In this document: positions 13,001 to 24,351 of the stretch, piece after piece | Layout of the letters: every line of letters starts with the position of its first letter | Numbering within the stretch: the first letter of the stretch is position 1 | Source: Rostrohypoxylon terebratum | Lineage: Eukaryota > Ascomycota > Sordariomycetes > Xylariales > Hypoxylaceae | Direction: 5' to 3' | NCBI GenBank assembly: GCA_022497145.1 | Contig: MU385968.1 | Location: forward strand, 1 to 64,000 | Length of the DNA: 64,000 nt | Translations under genes and position numbers: made by a program | Notes under the pieces: generated by a model | Told to the model about the DNA's origin: nothing | Databases searched by the model: none | The model's input: the letters and a program-made list of their open reading frames with translations, nothing else

Positions 13001-15271
13001 GCACTTGTTCAGCATCGGGGCATTTTTCTATTAATTTGATAGGCGTCTGACGTGTATGACAGACATCGGGACAATGTATGATGAATAGATTCCGTTAGCT
13101 TATCTGGTCGAGCGCGGGATCTAGTGCAAGTAATGCGATGACCGCTCTTACAGAGATCATGAATCCTATACTTTCATATGCTATATGTGCAGTACGCTCG
13201 CTTCCGAATCAGAAGAAGCATTTGATATCGACAAAATGAATCCAGGTGTGTTAAAGTCACTATGAATCGCTAGAACTCACCGACATACCTATCCACTCTG
13301 GCCAGCCTGCTTTGCTGATGCGGTGTGTCGAGGATCCCTAAGATTGGCTCGCCACGACACAAAGTCGGGGTGGCTTGGAATTTGAGCAATGAACAAACCG
13401 GATGTATGTGACTGATTTTCTAGATATGATATTTTCTTTTCTTTTATCGCTCCTTCGGTCAAACGGTTCAACGATCATGCTAATCGGTGAGTCAATATTA
13501 ATTGGCTACGCAAGAATAAGGGTATTAAAAGCATGAAAAAGGCGGCTTCCGATTCTCGGAGCTATACCTAAGTCAGCTTACCTCTACTTAGTACCTATGC
13601 ATGATCTACCTTACAAGATAGCTTGATTTCATGTGAGACGAACCCTTGGTAAAAGGTGTCTTATAATTATTATGCAGAGAAACTTTTGCAACCCTAAAAT
13701 TCTTTCTGGTCGAGAACTTGATGAACGTGAAAGTGAATCTTGCTTTCATGCTGATAGGTCGTCTCAAAAATTGTGAGAGGGCAAGCTATGCTCTGCCTGA
13801 TTGGCTGTCGCATTGCTGGAATATCAGATGGCTGGAAATCTACGTCACGACTTGTTCAAGAGGCTTGGTTACCGATTCTCATCGATTTTTAACATACCGC
13901 CTACGTCAACGATCTTTTATATTGAAGCCTGTGATACCCTGATGAATACCTATGGATGTACAAGCTGGCCCAACTTAGATGCCAACTCATTCGCCCTGAA
14001 ATCACGGCTCAGCACATGGCAAATTAGACGTCGAGAATTTCCTTCACCAAAACTCAAGAACTAAGGCACAAGTCCCTAGGTATTATTAGTTTAATTGGTT
14101 ACGTAGAGCGGGGTAACCAGAAACACCGGCAGTTTCGTATCACCGCATGGAACGGCCCAGGTCACTCTATTTCTCGGCTGTGGCTTGGGAGCGTCGGAAT
14201 GCTTTCAATTTCATTGGTTAGTAATTTGATAGTGCTCCGTAGCGAGGTCCCAAAGTCCTCAAGGATGTGATACCGACTGAATTCGCATAAAACTATTCAA
14301 ACACCACAATATGATATGTCGTGCTATCTACTGGGAGGCTCAATCGTGGAGACTGGCTGCTTGAGTTTAACATGATTGTGCGTCAAGATCGGAACTGATA
14401 GTTATCATCGAGATATTAAGTACTAGTAAACGATATGGGTTATCACGTGACCATTACAGGATGCTGTGGTCTAGAACAATAGATAAAGATTTAGAAATTC
14501 CGTCCAATTAGAGGGAGTAAGGATAACAATTGGATTCTAGTTGTGGTTGGGTTAGTCTCTGTAAAGCAAAAATTTTGATCAGGGGTTATTATTCACGTTA
14601 GGGGGTTGATCGAGGTCAGCTAGGTTGAAGGAGAATTCAAGCAGGTCACCATACTGCTTGTTCGAATCCTAGCTAGTTTAGAGTTCTTTTTCAAATGAAC
14701 AATGTCGGGTCATGGGGAAAAGTTAAGAGATAACTAACGTGTAGCCGGATGTAAAGAATCTTGATCCCCCCCCCAAAAGAGTGCAAAAGACTACCTAGGT
14801 AACTAAGGCTCAGGAGTATCCAGTGTGTAGTCGACACAATTCAATGGAAATGAACCAAGTTTTTCTCCTTAATAGTCTAAGATCGATACTCCTTTTCTAA
14901 CACAGAAGATCGTTGTCACTTAGAATTCCATGATAAAGCCGAGTATGTTCTAATGTGTGGTTAATTCATGCCCCGGCTCCACTAAGTGAACCAAGTGCAT
15001 CTATTCTCTTAAGCCTAAGTATCTGTATAGTGTATTGGCAGGTACCAAACACTCCGTTTCTGATGAGGGTTAGTTATAATGCCTTAGAGAAGACAACAGG
15101 ACGCTCTTCGTAATATACATCTTAACTTACAGTCCCTCTAAGCCCGCGTACTCTCAGCTATCTCGTATCACAACCTCAAACACAACGTAGCAACCTATGT
15201 ACCCCTTAGGTTTCTCTTCATAAATACTGTGATTATTTGTTTTTGTCGATCTCCTTTCGTGCCTTCGTATG
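10083..15271. other. Gene-poor spacer, 5.2 kb
   Basis: AT-rich sequence with many stop codons and only short ORFs (the longest, about 87 codons at 13801-14064, has no recognisable motif). TAGGTA/ACCTAGGT words recur, for example at 11820-11860, 12465-12490, 12560-12590 and 14792-14801. There is a tRNA-like fold at 14618-14674 but no convincing tRNA. No transposase or terminal repeat was recognised. Confidence 0.5.
14618..14674 (+). other. Nested inverted repeats, tRNA-like fold
   Basis: Outer arms AGCTAGG (14618-14624) and CCTAGCT (14668-14674) are perfectly complementary. Inside, CAAGCAG (14638-14644) pairs with CTGCTTG (14654-14660) over a 9-nt loop, followed by TTCGAATCC, a word typical of tRNA T-loops. 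At 57 nt with no separate T-stem it is not a standard tRNA. It could be a decayed tRNA or chance. Confidence 0.25.
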
Positions 15272-15811
15272 CTACTTGGTCGCCGTTGTGATCTGTCCAG
15301 ATATATCGACCACCCATCCATCTTGGTTCCACTTCAAATAGGGGTTTCGGATGCTCAGAAAGTATTTTATTAGACCATCCCTTCCCGCGCTTAGCACTAT
15401 CCTGTCTTCTGTCTTCTGAAAAGTCGAACTCGATGTCTCTAGGCCGATATTGCCTGATGAGACGGGTGAAACAGATGTCAAGTAGTACTCAGGGGTTCCC
15501 TCGTAGTACTTTAGACCTGCCTGATGTGCAAGGTAGAAAATACGTTCATTCCATTGACTAGTAATTGATTCTTTAATCCTTGATGACCGATAACCTGCTA
15601 TCCTTTCAAATATTACCGAAGAACCCTGTTGTGGGATGGAAGTGATGTTACAATTCATCCAGTAGAGCTTGATTGCAGCCTTGGTATTGGAAACCACTAA
15701 CTGATCCTTCAACGCAAGTATGGCCGGCTCCAGGATATCAATAGGCATGCATAACCATTTAAAAAATAATAGAGCTACATGTAGGATTTCCAGTGAACTA
15801 AATGCCCGCAA
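15272..15811 (-). CDS. Hypothetical protein, orphan ORF
   Basis: An uninterrupted 179-codon frame in an otherwise stop-rich region. The product has no signal peptide, recognisable domain or motif. Its C-terminal half is rich in aromatic residues and ends with a WNQDGWVVDISGQ-like segment that looks protein-like rather than random. It stands alone, with no close neighbour on either side. It may be a lineage-specific gene, the 3' exon of a larger gene whose other exons I could not find, or a decayed fragment. Function is unknown. Confidence 0.35.
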   Translation of the reverse strand: MRAFSSLEILHVALLFFKWLCMPIDILEPAILALKDQLVVSNTKAAIKLYWMNCNITSIPQQGSSVIFERIAGYRSSRIKESITSQWNERIFYLAHQAGLKYYEGTPEYYLTSVSPVSSGNIGLETSSSTFQKTEDRIVLSAGRDGLIKYFLSIRNPYLKWNQDGWVVDISGQITTATK

Positions 15812-17347
15812 CAGGCAGTAAACAACTTCGACTAATTGATTGCAAAAGGCGAGTGACGTAGTCCAAGAAACGTACTCCCTGATTCCATCAATCTAAACGG
15901 AAACTGAGCATCGCTACTATAATCCTTGCATCGCGTTGTTTACTAGGTGCGCAATTATGCATTCTTGAAGTGTGATTCACATAATCTAAATATGTAGTAT
16001 AGTAGTAGATAGCTTACATAGTCTACTTCATTTGATCTGGTACCTATCTCGTAGAATAGTAACATGAAACACACGTGTTTTTCTAGGTATTCAATAGCAG
16101 ATCTTGGTAATACCTATTTATCCAGGGAGATACCTACCTACCTGTTTATGAGAAGACTCAGATTCTAGGAATACTTCAATAAATAGATACCTAATCACAC
16201 AGGTTCTGTTCTTTTTCTAACTTGCTCGTTAATTTAGATATGGGTTTCGTATAATCGGATGGATGCCCGCAACATTGGATGTTTATGTTAGATGAGTAGA
16301 TTACCAAAGGCTTCCTAGTCAGTCGATCAAAAACGCACCTATAGTAAATGGCAAGGATACTATAGGATCAAACGAAATCCTCAGGTAAACCATTAACAAG
16401 AGGTTGCCTAAAGCCATCTTCAAGACTTCAAATAAGTTAGTGAAAATATTTGCCCAACTAGGTATTATTCTTTTTCTAGATCATCATATGAACGACCTAC
16501 GGAAGGTTGATCGCTTCACGCTGTCAATAACCCTTGATAACATAGCGAGTGATTCAATATATTCGTACCATTGAAGCATGGGACATACCTATTGTATGCT
16601 GCTTCCTACTATTTAGCATGTTTCTCTTGATATATCAAACTTCAATTGGGCGATACCAAAGTAATATCGTATATCAAGAATGCCGTAATACAGGAGCTAG
16701 CGTAATCACTCCAATTGCTACTAGTTCATAGTAGAATCAAAGCTAACATTATTTCGAGCATCGCGCATCGCGCATCGTGACAATTGCGGGGTGGGAAAGA
16801 AAAAAGGGGTTGCCTAGGGCTACCCTGGGCGGAGCAGCCTTGTAAGCCCTACGAGCCACCTTATTTCATCAACACTGGATGATCGAATCGTTCGAAGAAG
16901 ATCAAGAATTCTTCTCGAAAGGATGACTCTTGTCATGTTGGCCAAGCCACTAATGCGAATTTTGTACACGTGGGGTTTATAGGGCTCGATGAGAATGTCT
17001 TTCGATTGGCAAACTATCTCCCATTTCAGGATGGTTTTGTAATACTTGCCGAAATACCGTAACCTTGGCCAATGATCGGGGGGATTGATTATCCTCAGAT
17101 TGAGCCACATCTCCAGGGCTCTTTCAGCTAGTGGGGACGATCGTGGCACAGCAAGTTTTCTAAATGTTTATGCCTAGTGGGAAGTGGGAATTAAATGGGA
17201 CAATATCGTCAGTCTGTTACTAAAGCACTGCCGCAATTGACGATTGATTTCAATATAAAGACTCGGATTACCTGATGATGTGAACGCCTAACGAATCCGG
17301 GCTTAATCTAGGGGAGCACCCATCCCGAGAAATACATCACCAAGGCC
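15812..17347. other. Intergenic, promoter side of the Zn2Cys6 regulator
   Basis: AT-rich, no supported gene. A 109-codon minus-strand ORF at 16820-17149 has no recognisable motif and is not called. A short GCATCGC tandem (three copies) lies near 16760. The last few hundred bases should include the promoter of the regulator at 17348. Confidence 0.45.
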
Positions 17348-18667
17348 ATGCAGAAACGACGATCTCACAAGAAATCACGCAACGGATGCCAGAACTGCAA
17401 AAAATGGCATACGAAGTGCGACGAGTCAGGTCCACCTTGCAACAACTGTACGCTACGGAAGGCCAAATGTGTCTATCATCGCCCTAAGGAAACCGTTAAT
17501 AATAACAACACTTCTCTCTCCATACGCCCTAAAAGTCTCGGAAATAGAGTCGCAATAACAAACGCAATTTCAATTGAACGACCGCGGGGCGAAATAGGTA
17601 CGATATGCGCGGCCTACGGAGGACCGTCTAGATTACTGGAGTTGGAATTGATGCATCAATGGTCGACAGTTACATACAGAGCTTTCTGTGGCATACCCGA
17701 AGATGTCCCTTACCTGCAGAGCTTCTTACCGCGAACCGCTCTCCAGTATGATTTCATGCTAAATTGCATCATGGCCATTTCATCACTTCATATAGCCCAT
17801 TCTGCTGGCGAGACAAATCCCACAAAATACATCAATGCTGGATTGGAATACTACAACAGGGGTAGTAGCTCATTTCGACTAGCTTTAGGGAAAATGAACC
17901 CCGACAATGCCCACGTCTTATACATGTTCTCCGCCATAGCGATAGCCGTCCATCTGTCGATACCCCAACGTGCTTCCACGCTCGATCTTTTGATTGTGGC
18001 TCTTGATTTGGTCAATGGCAGCACCAGTATTGGAATGATGGGGACGCCATGGCTTCTTAACAGCCCTCTTCCGCTGCGCCTTTTCGTGTCACGCATGGGC
18101 GCATCGAAAGATCTAATAGACCCAGATAGCAAAGCCGCTCTAGCCAGACTACGAGCCATCAACGATTTACGAAACCAAGTCACATCAGCGGCGGTCAGTA
18201 GCGAAATAGAGACAGATAAAATTGTGGAGATGCGCGACCACGAGCTGTATGAAATGGCTATTTCTGGTCTAGAAACCTGCTATGCAGAGGAAGCTAGAGG
18301 CCTCTTAAAGGGATTCGGCACTGCTTTCCCTGGGTTGGCGGGCAAACCCTTCACTGCACTCATCAGCAGATCCGATCCCTTTGCTCTACTCATCATCCTG
18401 CACTGGGCCGTGCTTCTGGGTAAGATGGATCAAAGCATTTGGTGGGCGGCCGGCATGGCAGAACGACTGGCGGTGGAGATCTCGGACCTATTAAAGACGT
18501 CCTTCCCGGAGCTCTCACTCGAATGGGCTGATTCCCTGGTATGGGTTCAGGACCGAATGGGTTTATCATGGCCCCAATCACGCGAATTATCATTTAGCTC
18601 GGGGTTCTCGAGCGACAGCTGGGAAGAACCTAGCTTAATACAAGAATGCGAACCTTTTCTCATCTAA
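17348..18667 (+). CDS. Zn2Cys6 (fungal binuclear cluster) transcription factor
   Basis: A 439-aa intronless regulator. The N-terminal cluster has six cysteines at residues 14, 17, 24, 31, 34 and 41 (CX2CX6CX6CX2CX6C) preceded by the basic stretch RRSHKKSRNG, so it binds two zinc ions and probably CGG-type DNA sites. The SRNGCxNCKxWHTKCDE pattern is typical of the UPC2-like (sterol-uptake-control type) subgroup. The rest is a largely helical region without a clear named domain, as usual for these factors, and the protein is on the short side for the family. It lies 7 kb from the PKS pair and is followed by a convergent secreted hydrolase. It could regulate either, but nothing in the sequence proves the link. 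The start ATG is the first in frame and sits just before the basic region. Confidence 0.88.
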   Translation: MQKRRSHKKSRNGCQNCKKWHTKCDESGPPCNNCTLRKAKCVYHRPKETVNNNNTSLSIRPKSLGNRVAITNAISIERPRGEIGTICAAYGGPSRLLELELMHQWSTVTYRAFCGIPEDVPYLQSFLPRTALQYDFMLNCIMAISSLHIAHSAGETNPTKYINAGLEYYNRGSSSFRLALGKMNPDNAHVLYMFSAIAIAVHLSIPQRASTLDLLIVALDLVNGSTSIGMMGTPWLLNSPLPLRLFVSRMGASKDLIDPDSKAALARLRAINDLRNQVTSAAVSSEIETDKIVEMRDHELYEMAISGLETCYAEEARGLLKGFGTAFPGLAGKPFTALISRSDPFALLIILHWAVLLGKMDQSIWWAAGMAERLAVEISDLLKTSFPELSLEWADSLVWVQDRMGLSWPQSRELSFSSGFSSDSWEEPSLIQECEPFLI

Positions 18668-19050
18668 TGAACGCTATCATGAACGCAATATACCCCGCTT
18701 ACCCATCGTGAGACTCGAAGTTCCACGAGAGTACATCACTTCTTAGTAGGAAAAAAGAAAGATAGAGAGACTTCATATGGGCAGACTCAACTTATTGTAT
18801 CTAAATCAGATATCCTGTATTAAAACAATTTGTATCATACCTTCGCTCAAAATACATGTTTCCAGATGATTGCTTTTTAGTCGACTTTTCCAATGATCTC
18901 ATCAGTTTAGTAAGTGCGTTGAAAGTGAATCATTACTTGAATTCATACTAGTCTAAATAATATCTAAGCGGATCGAACGCACAATCTGCAAAGAGAAAGA
19001 AGTGTATAGGCATCTATTACTTTCATTAGGCATTTCTTAACATCACACTA
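18668..19050. other. Convergent 3' spacer
   Basis: This 383-bp spacer between the convergent regulator and hydrolase genes is AT-rich. It presumably contains both 3' UTRs. Nothing else is seen. Confidence 0.5.
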
Positions 19051-20361
19051 TCATGCCACCGCTTCGAAGACCTCCTCAAGCCAATCCATAGTGACTTCTG
19101 CCAACTGTTGCTCAGCTCCCAATTGGCAATGCTCCCCAGCACCAAGCTCAGTCTTGAACTCATGGAAGTATGCCTTGCTTCCTAACAAGCTCGCGACCGT
19201 CTCCTCCTGACCTCCGGCAGTCGTGTCGTCCTCTCCCTTGCCAACAAAAACCGGGCTAGTGATGTTGCTTAGAATATTTCCGTCAAGGTTGATGTCATCG
19301 AGTCTGGTGAACCAATCGAAGGGGCTGCTTGTGGCGAAGGTCCATAGGCCTTGATTGATGAACCACTTAAGAAGTGTGGGGCTGTCGGGAGCTACTCGCA
19401 CTGCATTCATGATGGCGTCAAACGCGGTCTGGTTACCGCTCTCAAATATTTGGGTTAGCTCAGTAGGGAACTGCTTCATGGAGGTTTCTTGGATATTCTG
19501 CAAGCCGTCAATGGCGAGAACGGCGGCGAATCGGTGTTCCCGGGTAGCGGCAAGGGGCGCTAGGATTCCACCGAACGAGATACCTGCGAGGGCGATGCGC
19601 TTCTTGTCGACTTCTTGTCTGGTCTCCAAGTAGTCGACGACCGGGGTAACAACATCCCACCAGTTGGGAATGAAGCCGAGACCTTGCTGGCGGCGGACGG
19701 TAGGCTGACCCGGGCCCTCGTAGGTGACGAAGTTATAGCCGCGATCGAGGATCTCGCGTCCTATTGAGTGATAGGTTTCCTCTTGAGCTGCATCATAGCC
19801 GCTGCCGACCAAAACCGTTGGAACAGAGCAATCATTAGCCGCCTTAGGCGATTTGTAGAAAATGACAGGAATGTCGAACCCAGGTCCCTTGACGGTTACT
19901 CGCTCGGCCTTTACCTCTGTTAAGGAAGTCGCCTTGTCGAAGTCTGCAAGGGCCGAGTCCCATATGCTGAAGAGCCTGGGGTCCGTGGTGTTTGCGACTA
20001 AGTAGAAGGATGCGAGCCTGTAGTATGAGGCGGAACGGAAGTAGGCTTCGCGAGCTGATACCGGGAACTTGGTCGCGTTGATAGATTCAGCAATGCTGTG
20101 GATCGAGTCGCCTAGAAATTTGAACTCGCTGTAGAAACTCTCTGTATCTCCGGCGACGATCTTGGCAGCAGCACGCATTACCTCTCCAGTTGCTGAGCCT
20201 CCGCCATTGGCCAAGGCAAGTGCCTCGTAGAGGATGAATGAAAAGTGAGAATCGGTACTAAGAGGCAGGTAAGGCACGTCGCTCGTGGTGTTGGTGCTGT
20301 TCTGGGCCAGAATAATGCTAGTCTGGGCCGCTAAGAGGGCCAGAGACTTGGTGAACTTCAT
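19051..20361 (-). CDS. Secreted alpha/beta hydrolase (pseudooxynicotine hydrolase/FrsA-like)
   Basis: A 436-aa intronless serine hydrolase. The start is taken at MKFTKSLALLAAQ, which gives a good signal peptide (basic n-region, hydrophobic core, cleavage near ILAQ-NS); an in-frame ATG at 20439 would bury it behind 26 extra residues. NxT/S sequons such as NST and NTT right after the signal suggest a glycosylated, secreted or vacuolar protein. The fold's nucleophile elbow GISFGG places Ser262. The acid is probably Asp378 or Asp379 in GKGEDD, and the base is His411 in GEHCQLGA. The EGPGQ segment near residue 215 and the helical N-terminal third match the family that includes 2,6-dihydroxypseudooxynicotine hydrolase and fungal C-C bond hydrolases of polyketide pathways. 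The substrate is unknown. Confidence 0.85.
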   Translation of the reverse strand: MKFTKSLALLAAQTSIILAQNSTNTTSDVPYLPLSTDSHFSFILYEALALANGGGSATGEVMRAAAKIVAGDTESFYSEFKFLGDSIHSIAESINATKFPVSAREAYFRSASYYRLASFYLVANTTDPRLFSIWDSALADFDKATSLTEVKAERVTVKGPGFDIPVIFYKSPKAANDCSVPTVLVGSGYDAAQEETYHSIGREILDRGYNFVTYEGPGQPTVRRQQGLGFIPNWWDVVTPVVDYLETRQEVDKKRIALAGISFGGILAPLAATREHRFAAVLAIDGLQNIQETSMKQFPTELTQIFESGNQTAFDAIMNAVRVAPDSPTLLKWFINQGLWTFATSSPFDWFTRLDDINLDGNILSNITSPVFVGKGEDDTTAGGQEETVASLLGSKAYFHEFKTELGAGEHCQLGAEQQLAEVTMDWLEEVFEAVA

Positions 20362-23300
20362 TGTGAAAGAAAATTGAGAAAGCTCAAGTACTAGACTGGA
20401 TCTGATCGGCTGCTGTCCTGATGTGCCAAGAAGAGACACAATGACGAGCGGGTTGAAGACATTTTATAATCATTCCTGAAGCCATCTTGACGGACATTGC
20501 ATAAGAATACCGCTAAGTTGCGGACTATTCAAATTACATGTTGAATGAATGACCCGGTCGACGTGGATTGCTGTCCTAGAAGCCCTGGCCCTGGATGTGA
20601 GGCCATGGAAACGGCTGCGCCGCACGAACGACTGCCACTGCTCGTTCTCGCTCTCGTTTCGATTTCGCCTTGACAGCTGGTAGCATTTTCTCTCAGCTGG
20701 AGAAGGCTGATGAAAGATCCTTTGTAATCAAAGTTCCACATTTCGATATGCCAAGGCTCGTCGCACTGATCCCCCAATGCGGGATAGTGTAAGAGGCTTC
20801 TCGGTTTCGCGTTCGGCAACCTTGGAAGTCTTTTTTGCGTACGTGTAGGGCTGAGTGGGCGCAGCAATTTCAACTTATTAATGCAACAAGCCCATGCAGA
20901 TTCATACGGAATATCTACTCCCAATGAACCTCTAGTATATCGGCATACGGACATTCGCTGACTTAAGTCCTTGAGTCACCATTTCATATAAAATGCGCCC
21001 GTAAAAGCGGTGACAACAAAATCCCCCTGCAAGCTCTAATGCTGCACTAAGAAAGCCACTTGAATGTGAGCATACTATGTAAGTCTCGCTTAGTTAATAC
21101 ACCAAAGCCTAAGAAGTACTCAGCGCGAATCTGCCACCGGTCGGTCAATGGGGTTTCCTGGGTACCTACCTACCTACCTACCTAGAAACGGATTTCTATG
21201 TGTAACATTGCTGCACCCGATGTAAAAAAAAAACCTATGTTTCTGCATTGATATAAAATTATCATGGAAAATTTACCTACCTAGGACCTAGGTAGTCAAG
21301 CCTGTTTTTTTAGAATAAACTGACAATCAACCCCATGTCGACTATGGGGCGTGACAGGGGCTTGCAAAAATTTACCTAACGAAAAATAATGAAAACATTG
21401 CTCAAAGTCGCAATTGAAATTTCTAAGGGGTTCAGATACAGCTTCAAGTTAGCTCTAGATCTAAATACACATAGAGCGATTAGTCATCTAGAAGAGTAAG
21501 GTAAACAATACCTTGCGCTTCTAAGAAAATATGTATAGCTTGGCAGACCGAGAAACAAATATCTAAGAAACAGATATAGAGTGAACACTGCTCTAGTCAG
21601 AGTGAATCGGATGAGGAAACTTGAAGAACAGACCTATGAGCAAGATTTCATCCCTCAGCGAACTCACTCTGAGTTGTATACTCAGTTGAGCCTTGGTTGA
21701 CCTTTAAAATGAATGTTCTCAACCATGAGCCAATGGTCAAGTGATGAACTTAGCTGTCGGCAAACATGCAATAGTTAATAGAGCGGAATATATCTTCAAT
21801 TAAGGATTCTTCAGCAACCGGCTCACCGCCACGACGGATCGGAGCGGTGAGATACTGGAAGGTGCATTCGGTAGAAAATGATGTTAGGTCACGGGTCGGA
21901 CCGGATCCGTAAATCTTCAAGTCTACTCCGGCCCAACGGAGTCCCACTATTTTTCCCGGGGTAGTCTCGACCACGGTCTAGAAGTTAGGTCTAGCCATCA
22001 GTGGCTTTCGTGAATTACGTTATCATCAACCCGACATTACCCGACATCGCTAACAACTATTCGAGATCTTTAGCGCTAAATCACTTTAGCGGCTGTTAGC
22101 GAATGGTTACTTTACGAGAGATAATCTATAATGTGGAATATCTTGAAGCTAATTGGAGCACTTCTTCGAGATCAGTTACCTAACTACCCCTTTCTACCCT
22201 GGCGCAAGCCTCCGAGGATGATTGGGCGATCGCACTTGATATCCCAAGTAATCATGACAGAACGGGACTTCACGTAATAGCTCCTCCGGATTTTCTCGTA
22301 AGCTTCGGCTCAAAGTACCGCCCATTACGTCGCACAAACCAGTTGAGGAATGAAGACATCGTGCTCTAGCTTCTCCACTGTCGCTTGGGCTCACCTCCGT
22401 TTACGTAACGAGACTAGTCTGGGGTCTCAGAATGTTGTCATTTCTTGGTACCCCGGACTTCGTGATGAAGGTTCTTTGTTTAGGGATCCAGAATTCCCCA
22501 GATAGACGGAAGAAGTCGGGATCAACGACAATTTAGCTAGCCCAATCGCGGGATGAACTTCGGTAACTCTACGGGGCGAAGGGGACTAGATATGTACATT
22601 TTTTCTAAAACGATCCTAGATTTACAAAACGCATGCCGAGCGCAGATATGCGATGCAAGGGCGATTACGCAGTACACACGCAGTACACGCAGTACACATC
22701 GAGCCGCGCCCGTACTCCTGGTTGCATCTTGTACCTACCTATCGATCTTGGCGGCTCAAAAAAGACCTAACCCAAGTACCGAATGATCTCCATGCATGGT
22801 TGAACGGGATGGAAAGATTCGGATCGTTTTTCACGTACACCTGCATGGGTTACAGCCAACTATTTCCTAATATCAGAAGGCTCTTCGAGGCCCTAGATAG
22901 GTTTCAGGCGATGTCGGATTAACGACAAAAGTTCACGTGTCTCATAGAGCGTTCGGGAAGGTAATATTTCAGGGAGAAGATCGCGGAAAACCCGAGGGTA
23001 GAATTGTCATGTCAATTTCCGTGTTTTATGCGGATGTTCCGTAACAGTGAACGAGAAGCACTATTGAAAAAAAAAACTTGCTCTCGTGATACCGCTACAA
23101 TATGATATAATATAATGTCCTATTAGCTACCTGCATAGCTAGGCGCATCAAGGCTTAAGCAAGCTAGCTGTGTTGTTTCTTCTGTGCCTTGTTACCTAGG
23201 TCCTGGATATATACCTTGCTAGTATGCTTTCTATATATTAGCTGGGCTGAAGTTGACAACTAGGAACAGAGCCGGACCTTAACTTCATCTAATCCTCGTA

Positions 23301-24351
23301 CAAGAAGTTTCCCGAGGTTGATGAAGGTATCGTGTATCTCTTGCCCCTCGTCCCTGTACCGGGTCTACCCATATGGCTGTCCCATCTGTGGGGCTGATAG
23401 GAGAACGGGGAAGTACGTAGGTACCGGTACATCCATGGATGTCTGTATCTAACCCCGCCGCCACCGTTTGCCGTTTCTCCAACTTCCATTTCCCCTGATT
23501 CAAAATTTTCTCCATCGTGCATACGTTTAGTCAACGCATGTAACTCCAATTTAAACAAGATAATTTTCTGGAAACTTTTGAGGAATCCTCAGTGTCCAGA
23601 TCGAGCATACAGATGGCTGATAGATAGAACAATCGCGATGCCGAGTTGCATTCGATAGGTGACAGTAGATCCTCATACCCCCAACGTACCGATGTACCTG
23701 CAACGAAAACGATCGTAGGGTAAAATCCAGGCCGACAGCCTATAATCCTGGTCCGATACTGATAGGCGTAGATCATTACAGGGGTCAGGAGAGGCTGAGG
23801 GAAAAAACGGAATGGAACGAAACTCAGTTGCATATGACACCACACACCACAAACTACACACCTAACCTCTCTTGATGCGATGCTTGTAACTTGAAATCCA
23901 CAATACGGCAGACTAACCCTTACACAAGCTAGCAAGATCTTTGACGAACTTTTACGCTACGCCACTCCACGATTCCTTGCTAGCGTACCGAGACAAGGAA
24001 ACAAAGAAGGACCCGGTTCAGCTCACCCTTCCCGATGATGCAGGGTGGATTGTTCCGGTTTGAATTCGTGCCTCAGTGCCTAATGAATGAGAACGACGGT
24101 TACTGGCCAGTGGAATGTCTCGCTCAAGCTTCGCCATCTCCACTGCTTCCATATTTTCTATATATCCTCGGGTTCATTCCATGACTAGCAGGCCGAAAAG
24201 TTACTTTAAGTTAACCTGCATTGCCGGCGTTTCGTCTGCTACCCCATTTAATCAAACTAGATATCCATATTCCCCATCTGACTTCGGCTACAACTATTCC
24301 CAAAGCTATCCTATCCATATTGTATCCCGAAACTTGTCAACTTTAAGAACC
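20362..24351. other. Intergenic, 4 kb, hydrolase promoter to PEPCK promoter
   Basis: It holds the divergent upstream regions of the hydrolase (minus) and PEPCK (plus). ORFs in it (for example 20529-20954 minus and 23531-23935 minus) lack recognisable features. There is a (TACC)n run at 21163-21184, a CGCAGTACA-type tandem at about 22668-22699 and several CCTAGG words. The stretch 24115-24351 is open in frame with PEPCK and is discussed separately. Confidence 0.45.
21163..21184. repeat. (TACC)n microsatellite
   Basis: About five tandem TACC units in a spacer. The same tetranucleotide is part of the ACCTAGGT words common in spacers of this window. Confidence 0.7.

Noticed and set aside
13718..14064. 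Two overlapping plus-strand ORFs of 74 and 87 codons
   Set aside because: No motif, no signal peptide and no spliced extension could be found.
16820..17149. 109-codon minus-strand ORF
   Set aside because: Basic, leucine-rich composition but no recognisable motif or partner exons; kept out of the gene list.
20529..20954. 141-codon minus-strand ORF
   Set aside because: No motif, no homologous look, and it lies in the upstream region of the hydrolase gene; not supportable.
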